Source of the DNA: Acinetobacter lwoffii
GTDB lineage: Bacteria > Pseudomonadota > Gammaproteobacteria > Pseudomonadales > Moraxellaceae
NCBI RefSeq assembly: GCF_002321025.1
Contig: NZ_DCLL01000029.1
Span: 21,734 to 85,733 of the forward strand
DNA length: 64,000 nucleotides
Direction of reading: 5' to 3'
Shown: positions 8,106 through 16,220 of the stretch, piece after piece
How positions within the stretch are numbered: position 1 is the stretch's first letter
Layout: every line of letters starts with the position of its first letter
Program-made: the position numbers and the translations under genes
Notes under the pieces: model-generated
The model's database searches: none
The model's input: the letters and a program-made list of their open reading frames with translations, nothing else
Told to the model about the DNA's origin: nothing

Positions 8106-9311
8106 TTAGAGAGAGCATTGAGAAGATTGCAATTCATCTTGAATGAGCCGGGTTAAGGTCTGGGTAAATTGTTGACCTTGTTCGCCAAAGAACCAGTCCA
8201 CATGACCGATAATCCAGTCGTAATAAGCCGCATCTGCATGTTGCTGGTTTTGAGTAATCCCAACAAAATATTCAAGCTCTGAAAAAGCGAAATCCAAATG
8301 CACGATTTTCAGTAGCTCTGGCAAAACACTAAAATCTTCTTGTGGATGTGCTTCGGAAAAATAAGCGTGTAGAAAGGCGGTTAAACCGGCCTCATCAATC
8401 TGAATATGTGGGTTCTGCTCTAATTCCAACCAATCAATGAAATTACGTTCAATCGTCACTGCCAGATCATAAAGTGCCGAGTTTCGGTCAGATAAACCAA
8501 AATCAATCACGGCAGTAATCTCAGCTTTGGCATCTGGCGATGACCAAAACAGATTAGAAGCGTGTAAATCGTTATGGGTCCAAATTCTGCTTGCCTGTTG
8601 CAATACAGGCTGAATACGCTGGTGAACCTGTAAGATTTGATCTAAAAAGTAAGGATCCAAATTTTTATCGGCAAAATAACGGCTTAATTCTGGACTGTTT
8701 GCAATGCGCCGTTGAATGGCTGTAACGATATTTTCACTGTCTAAAAGTTGCTGATTGGAAACCAAATAAGATGCTGATCTGCCTTGCTGCTCAGGAAAAT
8801 CCTGCATCGCCAGATGTAGTCTGGCCAGTAAAGCCCCTGCCTTGGCGGCATGTTCAGCATAGAAAAAAGGTTTCCAGGATTGCTGATCTGCATACAGATC
8901 TAAACCGGCTGCTTTTGCATAGACTTCATAGGTCCAGTCACCCAGCTCTAAAGCAGTCAGATCTTGATTTGACCTAATCAATGCTGCAACAGGAATTTCT
9001 TTGCTGGCTAAATGCTGAAGAACGGCATGCTCCTGTAAAATATCGTGGGCACGACGAAATGAACAATGACTGCGCTTGATCAAATACTGATGCGCGACTG
9101 CTTCATCCCTGCTCACAAAATCCTGCTCCACCTTGACCAGCGCCGCAGATGAAAATGGCCGGGGACTACACCACAAAATCTGAATATGACCTTGTAAACA
9201 GGAATAATGCTGCTGCAGACTTTGTAATTCTGGATCAGAAATATGTGCCCAGTCTTTATTTTCCCAGGCATTGCCCATACCATGACCTAAATCATCAGTC
9301 ATTGTGGTCAT
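8106..9311 (-). CDS. phosphotransferase-fold (APH/choline-kinase-like) small-molecule kinase
   Basis: A ~401-aa protein of the aminoglycoside phosphotransferase/choline kinase fold. It has the catalytic loop HNDLHASN (Brenner HxDxxxxN) and the metal-binding IDFG that follows. It probably phosphorylates an imported alcohol or vitamin and so traps it; thiamine kinase, homoserine kinase and choline kinase share this fold. It is first in a three-gene minus-strand operon with the TonB-dependent receptor (40-bp gap) and PnuC. ATG 9311 is preferred over TTG 9317 and has AGGA upstream. It is unlikely to be an antibiotic resistance enzyme given this context. The substrate is inferred only. Confidence 0.7.
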   Translation of the reverse strand: MTTMTDDLGHGMGNAWENKDWAHISDPELQSLQQHYSCLQGHIQILWCSPRPFSSAALVKVEQDFVSRDEAVAHQYLIKRSHCSFRRAHDILQEHAVLQHLASKEIPVAALIRSNQDLTALELGDWTYEVYAKAAGLDLYADQQSWKPFFYAEHAAKAGALLARLHLAMQDFPEQQGRSASYLVSNQQLLDSENIVTAIQRRIANSPELSRYFADKNLDPYFLDQILQVHQRIQPVLQQASRIWTHNDLHASNLFWSSPDAKAEITAVIDFGLSDRNSALYDLAVTIERNFIDWLELEQNPHIQIDEAGLTAFLHAYFSEAHPQEDFSVLPELLKIVHLDFAFSELEYFVGITQNQQHADAAYYDWIIGHVDWFFGEQGQQFTQTLTRLIQDELQSSQCSL

Positions 9312-9483
9312 TATCAATATTCCTGAGCCAGATCATTATGTAATAATGGAAAATCATTGTTTAGGCGAACATGCAAACAGTATTTTTAAATACATTTAAT
9401 ATTGAAGACACGCCCTAAAATTAAGTGGTACATACCAGTATTAAATTGGAGGCAAGTTTAGCCTTATAAATATAAAAATAAAA

Positions 9484-9615
9484 TAGATCTCTCGCATAAA
9501 TCAAAAAATGATCTTCTTTTTGGTTAATATTCGAACTCCAGATTTCTTAGCATTCGCGCATAATCTGCGGATGAAATACATCAATTCAAACAAGCTTTCT
9601 GATCCTCAGTTCAAG
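9484..9615 (+). mobile_element. 132-bp remnant of the same IS5-family end seen at 1-359
   Basis: From TAGATCTCT (9484) through ATG 9571 to TTCAAG (9615) the sequence matches the IS end at 220-359 in opposite orientation, with scattered differences. The transposase reading frame (MKYINSNKLSDPQFK) breaks at 9616, where unrelated sequence begins. It is an inactive fragment. The rest of 9318-9799 shows no gene: 9318-9483 is the promoter region of the kinase operon, and 9616-9799 contains only short broken frames. Confidence 0.75.
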
Positions 9616-9799
9616 CTATAACATAGTTTTGAAATGCACCGTAATTCATTTTCATGACTTCACTAAGTAGTTCTTTAAATCCATGTTACTCAGCAGCAAA
9701 TTCTACCAGTGATTCATTGTTCAGATCAGTAACACATGCCATGGTCGAAATGACCTGTACACTATGAGCTTTGAATTCGCCCAGGTATATTTTGTTGAA

Positions 9800-9964
9800 T
9801 TACGTTTTTTTTATTAAGATATTTAAGGGAAAATTCTTACGGAAAAAATGTTTTTTATCACTGAACCATATACAAGTAGCTAAATTATCCTGCAATTTTT
9901 CAACCATCATTGGATGACTACCGTAAACTAGGTAAACAATATCACCAATATAGATATTATTCAT
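9800..9964 (-). CDS. DUF2158/YodC-like small protein
   Basis: A 54-aa frame with ATG at 9962-9964 and stop at 9800-9802. The pattern IYIGDIVYLVYGSHPMMVEK followed by CIWFSD fits the small DUF2158 (YodC-like) family, whose members read K-x-GD-x-V-x-L-x-SGGP-x-M-T-V and then C-x-W-F. AAAG precedes the ATG. The function of the family is unknown; members are often carried on plasmids and phages. The 3' end runs into AT-rich sequence, so the C-terminus may be altered. Confidence 0.6.
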   Translation of the reverse strand: MNNIYIGDIVYLVYGSHPMMVEKLQDNLATCIWFSDKKHFFRKNFPLNILIKKT

Positions 9965-10058
9965 CTTTAGTCAGCCAAGTATAAGATCAAAATTCTGAAA
10001 CTTCTGATAAATAAATTAATGCCATCAATTGAGGACTTTTTTTAAACTGAGAAAGCGT

Positions 10059-10157
10059 TTATAAAGTCCAATTAAGTCCTTGTCCCATTTCATAAATAAT
10101 GAGTATTAATGCAATTACCATTAGTAAAATCACAATGGCTTCGACCTTAGTGAGCAT
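10059..10157 (-). CDS. 32-aa single-span membrane peptide
   Basis: The frame ATG 10155-10157 to TAA 10059-10061 encodes MLTKVEAIVILLMVIALILI and 12 more residues (IYEMGQGLNWTL). The N-terminus is short and charged and is followed by one hydrophobic helix. GGAGAATTTAAG precedes the ATG, a good ribosome binding site. A recognisable relative, apparently frameshifted, lies at 44404-44472. Small size and single span fit a regulatory membrane peptide or type I toxin-like peptide, but nothing in the sequence proves a function. Confidence 0.55.
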   Translation of the reverse strand: MLTKVEAIVILLMVIALILIIYEMGQGLNWTL

Positions 10158-10353
10158 CTTAAATTCTCCACCTTTTATCTTTTATATAATAAACAAAGTG
10201 AACAATAAATAACAATAAGGTTACAAAAAAATTACTAGATGTTACAAAAACAGGGCTGGTAAAGAAAAATCTCTCAGAGGAGGTGCTAATTCTTTTCAAA
10301 CTTAACCTTATGTACTGGGCGATGTCCTGTATAAGACTCATGACATACTGCGA

Positions 10354-10542
10354 TTAATCAACACCCCCTTCTTCTTCTAAACTTAATAAGAAAGTATGGA
10401 CACCCTGCATGTCATTTAACTCAATATTATTGCCGATCCATTTCATCGTAGTTGGTTTCATATTGTTTATGTCTTCTTGGATTTTATTGTAGGGGGGATT
10501 ACCGCAGTTGACCATTGCTATGCTCTTTTTATAATTTGCCAT
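10354..10542 (-). CDS. hypothetical 62-aa protein
   Basis: An acidic, soluble 62-aa protein (starts MANYKKSIAMVNCGNPPYNK, ends LSLEEEGGVD). The start at 10542 is chosen over the ATG at 10572 because AGGGAAG lies 8 nt upstream of it. No family is recognised. It lies about 200 bp upstream of the 32-aa membrane peptide on the same strand. The intervening stretch 10158-10353 has a weak 60-aa hydrophobic frame that I do not support as a gene. Confidence 0.5.
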   Translation of the reverse strand: MANYKKSIAMVNCGNPPYNKIQEDINNMKPTTMKWIGNNIELNDMQGVHTFLLSLEEEGGVD

Positions 10543-10760
10543 TAAATTATCTTCCCTATAAAAGATTTTCAAGAAAATCGGTCTGTATTTGGCCAGTCAA
10601 CGCTACAAAAAAAACTCATCCGATAAGTATTCTTACATAAACCCGAGGTTCTATAACTTGGATCCTGAATATCTTACATATGCAGACATAGCTCATACAT
10701 CGGAATTTAAACTTACCCTCTACACTGAAATTAAGTTTTAGAAACGCAGAGGAAATTCAG

Positions 10761-10934
10761 ATGGAAAAGTATTCAAAGATTCTAATCCTGAGCTTATTTG
10801 GATTTACTGGAACAGTAGCTATTGCAGATGAATCCATCCCAATAGAAGCAACTGCCGCCGCCGAAGCGCAACAGGTTGCTTTAGATTATGGAAATGAGAA
10901 AGACAAAAAATCTGAATCATCTGAAAGCCCTTAA
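10761..10934 (+). CDS. 57-aa exported protein
   Basis: The frame ATG 10761 to TAA 10932-10934 has AGAGGAAATTCAG upstream as ribosome binding site. The N-terminus (MEKYSKILILSLFGFTGTVA, then IAD) is a classic signal peptide with probable cleavage after A22. The mature part is short and polar, contains an alanine run (EATAAAEAQQ) and ends in an acidic/serine tail. Likely periplasmic; family unknown. Nothing else is seen in the upstream gap 10543-10760. Confidence 0.6.
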   Translation: MEKYSKILILSLFGFTGTVAIADESIPIEATAAAEAQQVALDYGNEKDKKSESSESP

Positions 10935-10953
10935 TTAAAGTGATGCCGGTCAG

Positions 10954-11500
10954 TTAAGAAATTGACTGGCATTTTCTTGGGTATTTCCGTGGTGTTCCTT
11001 TCACAACTCGTGGGCAACTCCTCACTCCCCTCTCAGGCAAAACATATCTCTTAGATTTTTCCAGTAAACTTTCTAAATGTTTAGGTAAATTACCTGCGGA
11101 GTCTAAAGAGTCGAATCTTAATATATTCAGAATGCCAATAGATGCAATATGAAAGCTGATTCTCAAAGGACTGACTTTTGCACGTTGAGCCATATGTTTC
11201 ATTTGTCTTCTTAGAATATTGTAGGCAATAAAGCCCCCCATAATTATTGACAAACTAAATCAGGTTGCTTGTTCCTCAAATGCTTGCCCTCCTGTAAATC
11301 ACTTTTGATTTCTGGGTAACGCATTTCTATTTCCCAGCGCTGAGCATAAAGCTTCGCCAAGCCTATCAGTGGCTATGTCTTTGGGTTCATTAATAAAGTG
11401 ATATAACGTCTAATTTTCCCTTCCTGCTCAACTTCAATCAAACGCACTTCCCAATACCCCCTAATGTTGGATTAAGTTTCTTGGCATTTGCTGATATTGG
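10954..11500 (-). pseudogene. IS4-family transposase remnant
   Basis: The minus strand carries the C-terminal third of an IS4-type transposase in pieces. LAKLYAQRWEIEMRYPEIKS, including the YxxxxxIE-type YAQRWEIEMRYPEIK signature, lies around 11300-11365. A frameshift and stop near 11270 follow, then a second frame (11253-10954) reading FIAYNILRRQMKHMAQRAK and ending in the family's PERGVRSCPRVVKG-like tail. Upstream, EVRLIEVEQEGKIRRYITLL is visible near 11400-11450 in yet another register, with a stop in between. No intact copy remains. From 11500 to 11880 I see no supported gene. Confidence 0.7.
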
Positions 11501-11884
11501 CATCCTGATATGAAAGTCATGCTGAGAATTACGCTTGATTTAGAATTGTTCAAACACAATTTAAACCAGATCCCTTCAGGAACCTTTGTTCTTACACATA
11601 GAGGTTATCAAAGGATTTATACTTTGTATCCCAATACCCTGTTGCCATTAGAGGCCAAAAGCCGCTGTAAACTGGATCCTGAACTAAAAATCTATAATCA
11701 GGAAATCAATAAAGAAGAATAGAAATTAAGTATGTATTTGGCAGTCTAAAAACTTTCAAAATGCTTTCAGAACGTTATCGCAATAGAGCTAAAAGCCCCC
11801 CCTTTTGAGATTCAATCTAGTTGCTGGAATTTATAATTTGCAACTGAGTAAGAATGATTTATGAAGGAGGTCTAATCTAAGAAA

Positions 11885-11923
11885 ATAAAAAAAATCCTAA
11901 AACCATTTAACTTCTTAGGATTT
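11885..11923 (-). terminator. intrinsic terminator of the GntR-family regulator
   Basis: Read on the minus strand, AAATCCTAA (from 11923) pairs with TTAGGATTT (to 11892) and is followed by TTTTTATT. It lies 26 bp past the stop codon of the regulator. Confidence 0.75.
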
Positions 11924-11948
11924 GAATGGGCAGGATATAAATATAAGC

Positions 11949-12638
11949 TTATGCTTGAATATCTAAGGTCATTTCAATTTTGTCCTGTGACCAGATTTCG
12001 ATGTCATATTCAATCACTAGATCATCTGATTTTGAAATACGTTCAATATAAGTGGCGGTTTGACTTAAAGGAATACCTAAGTGCTGGCTCTCAAAATGAG
12101 ACACACCGGTAATTTTAATTTTTAACTGACTACTCGTGTAATTATAATGAAAGTGATTTTTAATGACATCTTGTACCGAAGTAATCACATCATAATTCAG
12201 CACATCTGGAAACAGCGCAACAGGTAAATAATTATATTCTAGAAGTACAGGTACATCATCAGCATAACGTAAACGGATAATTTCAATAAAGCCCAATTTA
12301 CGATTTTCTTCGCTAAAAAGATTACTGTGATCGAATAGCTCCAGCTGTCGGGTCGAGATCAGTTCAGTTCTGGCATTAAAACCCTGTGCCTTCATATAAG
12401 AACGAAAATTTTCAATTGAGTTTGGATAATATTGAATTTTTTTATTACTCACGAACCAGCCGAGATTTTGCCGTTTGAAAATTTTATCTTCGGCACGAAG
12501 CTGTTCATAGGCCTTACGCACTGTTTCCCTTGAACAGTCAAACTTTAATGCCAAGTACCGTTCGGATGGAATTATTTGATTAGAACTGTAATTTTTCAAT
12601 TCAGCCTCAATCAAATCTCTGATTTCCATATACTTCAT
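11949..12638 (-). CDS. GntR-family (HutC/UTRA subfamily) transcriptional regulator
   Basis: A 229-aa repressor-type protein. The N-terminal winged helix (residues ~1-65; IIPSERYLALKFDCSRETVRKAYEQL) is followed by a UTRA ligand-binding domain (residues ~85-225; PVLLEYNYLPVALFP, HLGIPLSQTATYIERI). UTRA regulators usually sense sugars, amino acids or phosphonates and control adjacent genes, but no likely target operon adjoins it: IS debris lies on both sides. It may regulate a distant target or be a leftover of a lost module. The start is the ATG at 12638; an alternative ATG at 12629 (MEIRD) is possible. Confidence 0.88.
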   Translation of the reverse strand: MKYMEIRDLIEAELKNYSSNQIIPSERYLALKFDCSRETVRKAYEQLRAEDKIFKRQNLGWFVSNKKIQYYPNSIENFRSYMKAQGFNARTELISTRQLELFDHSNLFSEENRKLGFIEIIRLRYADDVPVLLEYNYLPVALFPDVLNYDVITSVQDVIKNHFHYNYTSSQLKIKITGVSHFESQHLGIPLSQTATYIERISKSDDLVIEYDIEIWSQDKIEMTLDIQA

Positions 12639-13480
12639 TCAGTGAATCCAGTGAGTGCTCATAAGTGATAAAGATAGTACTAAATTAAAGAACAGAGGAA
12701 AATTGAAAACAAGGTACAGATCAGTAAAAAGATGCATTCCCTTGTTTTAATGAGAATGTTTAGCAGCATGATTGATACGTGATTCTGAGAGAATATCGTT
12801 GTCCACTCATAATGTTCTCATTTATGCAAAAAGAATAGACTAAATTTGTCTAGGAGAGTGGTGACAGTCTAATCTAATTAAAAGGCATCTACAAAATCGG
12901 CGGCTATTCGTAATAGTCGACTGAGAAAATCACGTACCTTGATTCTAGACATTATTGTCCACCTCTACTAACACATTTCCTGACACAGTCCCTATCTATA
13001 CATTTGAATGCCTTTGACTATTAAAGATTATCTTTAATAAAATGAGCTTTATAGGGCAATATACTAAGATCTCCAGACTGTTGAATCCGGCAAGCGCACT
13101 GAGTGCGGTTCCGTAACGTGACACTGGGTAACGTCTTGGACTGCTGTATGTAGACAAAAATGAAAGCTGCGGTTTAAAGCTGGCGTCCTTCAAAATTTAT
13201 CTCATTTTATAACTTATGTCTGGATTTTCAGGTAATTATATCGCACCAAAAAAAACATCTATTCACTAACGATCACTTAGGCTATTCATTATAAAAAAAC
13301 AACCATACATCATTGATATATGTCCATTTATTTATAATTTTTTCATGGACATAAGTTAATTAGTTAATTTTTTAGGTCCCATATATCATCTAAGCGGAAT
13401 CAATTAAAACCTGTTATAAATCAGTGTAACATTGAAATTTATAGAAATAATATTTAAAACCGTTTTTTATTTTGAATTAA
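12639..13480. other. gene-poor stretch upstream of the GntR regulator
   Basis: No convincing gene lies in these ~840 bp. Visible items are an inverted repeat TAGAC-N7-GTCTA at about 12836-12852, a TCTAGA core near 12943-12950 followed by ATTGTCC, and a related TTGTCCAC near 12799. These could be binding sites for the GntR regulator. A 65-aa minus-strand frame at 12996-13193 has no recognisable family and may be decayed coding sequence. Confidence 0.4.
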
Positions 13481-14259
13481 GGTGTCATCAATTAGCTTGA
13501 GAAAATCTTACCGGTCCTCATAATTTTTTCATGACTAAACGCTATGCATTAAAAGATGATCAGTGGGAACAGATTAAAGATCTGTTACATGGACGAATGG
13601 GTACTGTTGGAGTAACGGCCAAAGATAACCGACTATTTGTTGAAGCGGTATCGTTCAGGTATCCCGTGGCGAGACTTAATCGAGCGCTTTGGTGATTTTA
13701 GAGTAGTGCATACTCGTTTTAGTCTTTGGGCTAAAACAGGTGTGTGGCAGAGAGTCTTTGAAGTGCTGTCACATGACCTTGACAATGAATATGTCATGTT
13801 AGACTCCACCCCATTGTACGTGCTTACTAACACAGCGCTGGGGGGAAATCAGGCGACTAGGCGCAGTAAAGGGGGCTTAAGCACCAAAATTCATGCCCGT
13901 ACTGATGCTTTAGGCAACCCGACAGGATTTTATCTCACGGATGGGCAGGTCCATGACTTAAACGGTTCAGATGTGTTGCTGGACTTATCGTTGAGCCAGA
14001 CCTGATTTATGGATAAAGCCTACAACTCTAGGGATCGGGTCATTGATCCAATTTTAGAGGCGAAGGGTCAAGTTGTGATGCCAGCGAAAAGTAATTCTAT
14101 TGATCAGCGTGATTATGATTGACATATCTACAAGGCAAGACATCTGATCGAGAATTTTTTTGCCAAGCTCAAACAATATCGTGCTATTGCCATACGCTAT
14201 GATAAATTGGCTCAAAACTTCTTATCAGCGATCTTTCTGGCTTAATTAATAACACGCCC
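13481..14259 (+). mobile_element. degenerate IS5-family (IS427 group) element
   Basis: The transposase begins at ATG 13531 (MTKRYALKDDQWEQIKDLL) and shifts frame near 13640 (GIPWRDLIERFGDFRVVHTR), as IS427-group elements do. It then meets in-frame stops at 14003-14005 and 14120-14122; the latter, DYD-stop-HIYKARHLIENFF, replaces an expected tryptophan. The ends GGTGTCATCAATTAGC (from 13481) and the complement of GCTTAATTAATAACACGCC (to ~14258) are imperfect inverted repeats. The copy is inactive. It abuts the plasmid core directly next to the parB terminator. Confidence 0.75.
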
Positions 14260-14276
14260 TAGTTTGAGATTGTCAA

Positions 14277-14305
14277 AAAAAGTGTAGCAAGTTGCTACAC
14301 TTTTT
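14277..14305. terminator. palindromic terminator overlapping the end of parB
   Basis: AAAAGTGTAGCAA and TTGCTACACTTTT form a perfect palindrome around a single G (14291), with T-runs on both strands so that it can terminate transcription in either direction. The parB stop codon (14295-14297) lies inside it. The same palindrome, with C at its centre, follows the rep gene at 18025-18051. Confidence 0.75.
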
Positions 14306-15206
14306 CACTTTTCTGAATAAGCTGTTTTAAAAAATCTTCTAGTTGTAAGAGACTAGCTTCGTCAATTTCCGAGATATTCAGAGAAACCTTAAGCTGTTTT
14401 TGATTGAGTTTGATATTCCCCGCAATCTTACCTGCATATTCAATTTTTCTAACCACAGATGTTGTGGTCAGTTTTCCTGGATCCTGACTCAATATTTTTT
14501 CAGCATAGGCAGTAACTTTACTTTGCTCTAGTTTTTTGTCTTTTACTTTTTCCCAAGCCCCTAGTAAAGCCTTTTCGGCCTCAGAAAGTTGCTCTATATG
14601 ATCCGACAGAAATTTTTTGAATGCAGTTGCAGCAGTACGACCTAGTAGGCCTGGTTCCACATCAAGGTCATTTAAAATTACTTGAGGCAGTTTTTCGTAT
14701 GCTAAATACTTGTACATATCTTCGCGATTTAAACCCAGTGAATTGGCTAAACGTTGCTTGTTTTTCTTTAACTTCTCATCAAGTGAGTTCAGGCCAATAA
14801 AAATTTCATAATCTGTCAGGTCCTGACGCTTTAAATTCTCTGCTAAGGTTAACAAAGATGCTTCTACATTATTCGCATCAATGATAATCGCTTCAATCAC
14901 AGACTTGCCGAGTAAATGGTGCGCCCGTAAGCGCCGCTCGCCTGCAATGAGTTCATATTTCAGATTATCAAGTTTACGCACTGTAATGGGCTGCAACAGA
15001 CCGACTTCATTAATGGAATCCGCCAGTTCTTTTAATTGTGACTCTTCAAATAATTTACGCGGCTGGTTTGGACTGCGGCTAATATCCTCAATAGGAACAT
15101 TACGTCTAAACTCTTTCAGCTCTCTAATATTGTCTTTCTGTGCTTGCTGATGTTTTTCTGTATTCTGTTTCAGTTTCTGAGCTAAAAGCTCTTTGGTGCT
15201 TGCCAT
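14295..15206 (-). CDS. parB: ParB-family plasmid partition protein
   Basis: A 303-aa centromere-binding CTPase/clamp of the ParB family. It has the ParB/Srx N-terminal domain (residues ~30-125) with SPNQPRKLFEESQLKELADS and the CTP-binding GERRLRAH box. A central helix-turn-helix region follows (~130-200; LKKNKQRLANSLGLNREDMY), then a C-terminal dimerisation part. It lies 13 bp after parA on the same strand, so the two are co-transcribed. ParB loads at parS-like sites and stimulates ParA for plasmid segregation. The parS site is unproven; the palindrome overlapping its own 3' end is one candidate. Confidence 0.92.
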   Translation of the reverse strand: MASTKELLAQKLKQNTEKHQQAQKDNIRELKEFRRNVPIEDISRSPNQPRKLFEESQLKELADSINEVGLLQPITVRKLDNLKYELIAGERRLRAHHLLGKSVIEAIIIDANNVEASLLTLAENLKRQDLTDYEIFIGLNSLDEKLKKNKQRLANSLGLNREDMYKYLAYEKLPQVILNDLDVEPGLLGRTAATAFKKFLSDHIEQLSEAEKALLGAWEKVKDKKLEQSKVTAYAEKILSQDPGKLTTTSVVRKIEYAGKIAGNIKLNQKQLKVSLNISEIDEASLLQLEDFLKQLIQKSEKV

Positions 15207-15219
15207 AATACTCTCAGGT

Positions 15220-15993
15220 TTAAACTTTAGCTACAATTTCATTGGCAAGGCTTTCAAAAGCCTTACGTACTTTTGAATTTTTTTCTACATTCAAAAGTGA
15301 TTGTTGCAGAATCGCTGCTTGATTAACTTTAGTACTTTGAGGAATGGTGGTCTCTAAAAGTTTTCCTACCTGTTTTAAGGCTTCATTCCGAATCAGCTTA
15401 CAGACATTCTGACGTTCATCATGCTTAATTAGTAAAGCGCCTAAAAGCTCTAAATCTGGATTAATACGTTTGATCTTTTCAAGATGATTTAAAAGATCTG
15501 TTACCCCATACAATCCATATTGTGATCCGGATTCGATAGGAATAATGACATGTGTTGAAGATGCCAGGGCATTGCTGGTTAATAATTTAAGACTAGGTGG
15601 ACAGTCGATCAATATAAAATCATAAAGATCTTTTAACAGTTCTAACTTGATATTTAACTCTTCAGAAGGACGGGGAGCTTCTTCTTTTAGTTGGTCTTCA
15701 GTTTTTCCTAAATTCAAGGAACCATAAATTAATGATACTTTTTCAAAGTTCGTTTCTTCTTGTAATGCATCTGCCAACAACGAAATATCGCCCACTAGTA
15801 ATTCTGCTGTAGTCACAACAATTTCGCTTGGATGTTGGATCCCAATGTGTAAACTTGCGTTTGCTTGAGGATCTAAATCAATGACTAAAACCTTGTTGCC
15901 CAGATTGGCAAGTTCTGAGGCTAGGTGCACAACAGTCGTTGTTTTGCCACATCCGCCTTTATGATTAGCAACAGTAATAATTTTTGCAGACAT
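15220..15993 (-). CDS. parA: ParA-family partition ATPase
   Basis: A 257-aa ParA/MinD-type ATPase that positions plasmid copies over the nucleoid. It has the deviant Walker A KGGCGKTT (residues ~11-18) with the signature lysine, the Walker A' motif VLVIDLDPQANAS, and Walker B DFILIDCPPSL. There is no N-terminal helix-turn-helix, so it is a short type Ib-like or chromosomal-like ParA and autoregulation, if any, would rest on ParB. It is the first gene of the par operon, transcribed away from the iteron origin. Confidence 0.93.
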   Translation of the reverse strand: MSAKIITVANHKGGCGKTTTVVHLASELANLGNKVLVIDLDPQANASLHIGIQHPSEIVVTTAELLVGDISLLADALQEETNFEKVSLIYGSLNLGKTEDQLKEEAPRPSEELNIKLELLKDLYDFILIDCPPSLKLLTSNALASSTHVIIPIESGSQYGLYGVTDLLNHLEKIKRINPDLELLGALLIKHDERQNVCKLIRNEALKQVGKLLETTIPQSTKVNQAAILQQSLLNVEKNSKVRKAFESLANEIVAKV

Positions 15994-16130
15994 GCGTGTC
16001 AGATGCTTCCGTATTTGAATGTTTAGTAATATAAATAACTTTCACTCATCTTACTATAGTTTTAAAATTTATAAATCCTATTTGTTCAGATGTAAAACAG
16101 CTTAAAAATAAATCTTTAACTAAGCTAGCT

Positions 16131-16175
16131 TAATTAATAATTAGAATAATTAGTTATTTAGCTAATTAATAATTA
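16131..16175. repeat. AT-rich repeats at the origin
   Basis: TAATTAATAATTA occurs at 16131-16143 and 16163-16175, also forming a near-perfect inverted repeat (CTTAATTAATAATTAG and CTAATTAATAATTAAG). The whole 16080-16200 stretch is almost pure AT, as expected for a DNA unwinding element next to an iteron array. Confidence 0.6.
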
Positions 16176-16220
16176 AGAGTGTATTTTTATTTTATAAAAC
16201 AAATGCTTAGAGTTTTAAAG

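Noticed and set aside
8106..9311. Aminoglycoside resistance gene
   Set aside because: It has the phosphotransferase fold but sits in an uptake operon with PnuC and a TonB-dependent receptor, which favours a metabolic kinase.
9312..9483. Possible TPP riboswitch ahead of the kinase-receptor-PnuC operon
   Set aside because: The thi-box features (CTGAGA, and ACCTGATCTGGATAATGCCAGCG-like arm) are absent; only a short GATCTGGCTCAGG resembles part of it.
10159..10341. 60-aa hydrophobic open frame on the minus strand
   Set aside because: No ribosome binding site, unusual composition, and it lies in the leader of the better-supported 32-aa peptide.
11510..11722. 70-aa open frame on the plus strand
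   Set aside because: It lies at the edge of the IS4 remnant, lacks a good ribosome binding site and matches no family I know; chance or IS-derived reading is likelier.
12996..13193. 65-aa minus-strand frame
   Set aside because: No recognisable domain and no start signal; kept only as part of the gene-poor region.
13531..14246. Functional IS427-type transposase made by programmed frameshifting
   Set aside because: Two additional in-frame stops in the catalytic half rule out a complete product.
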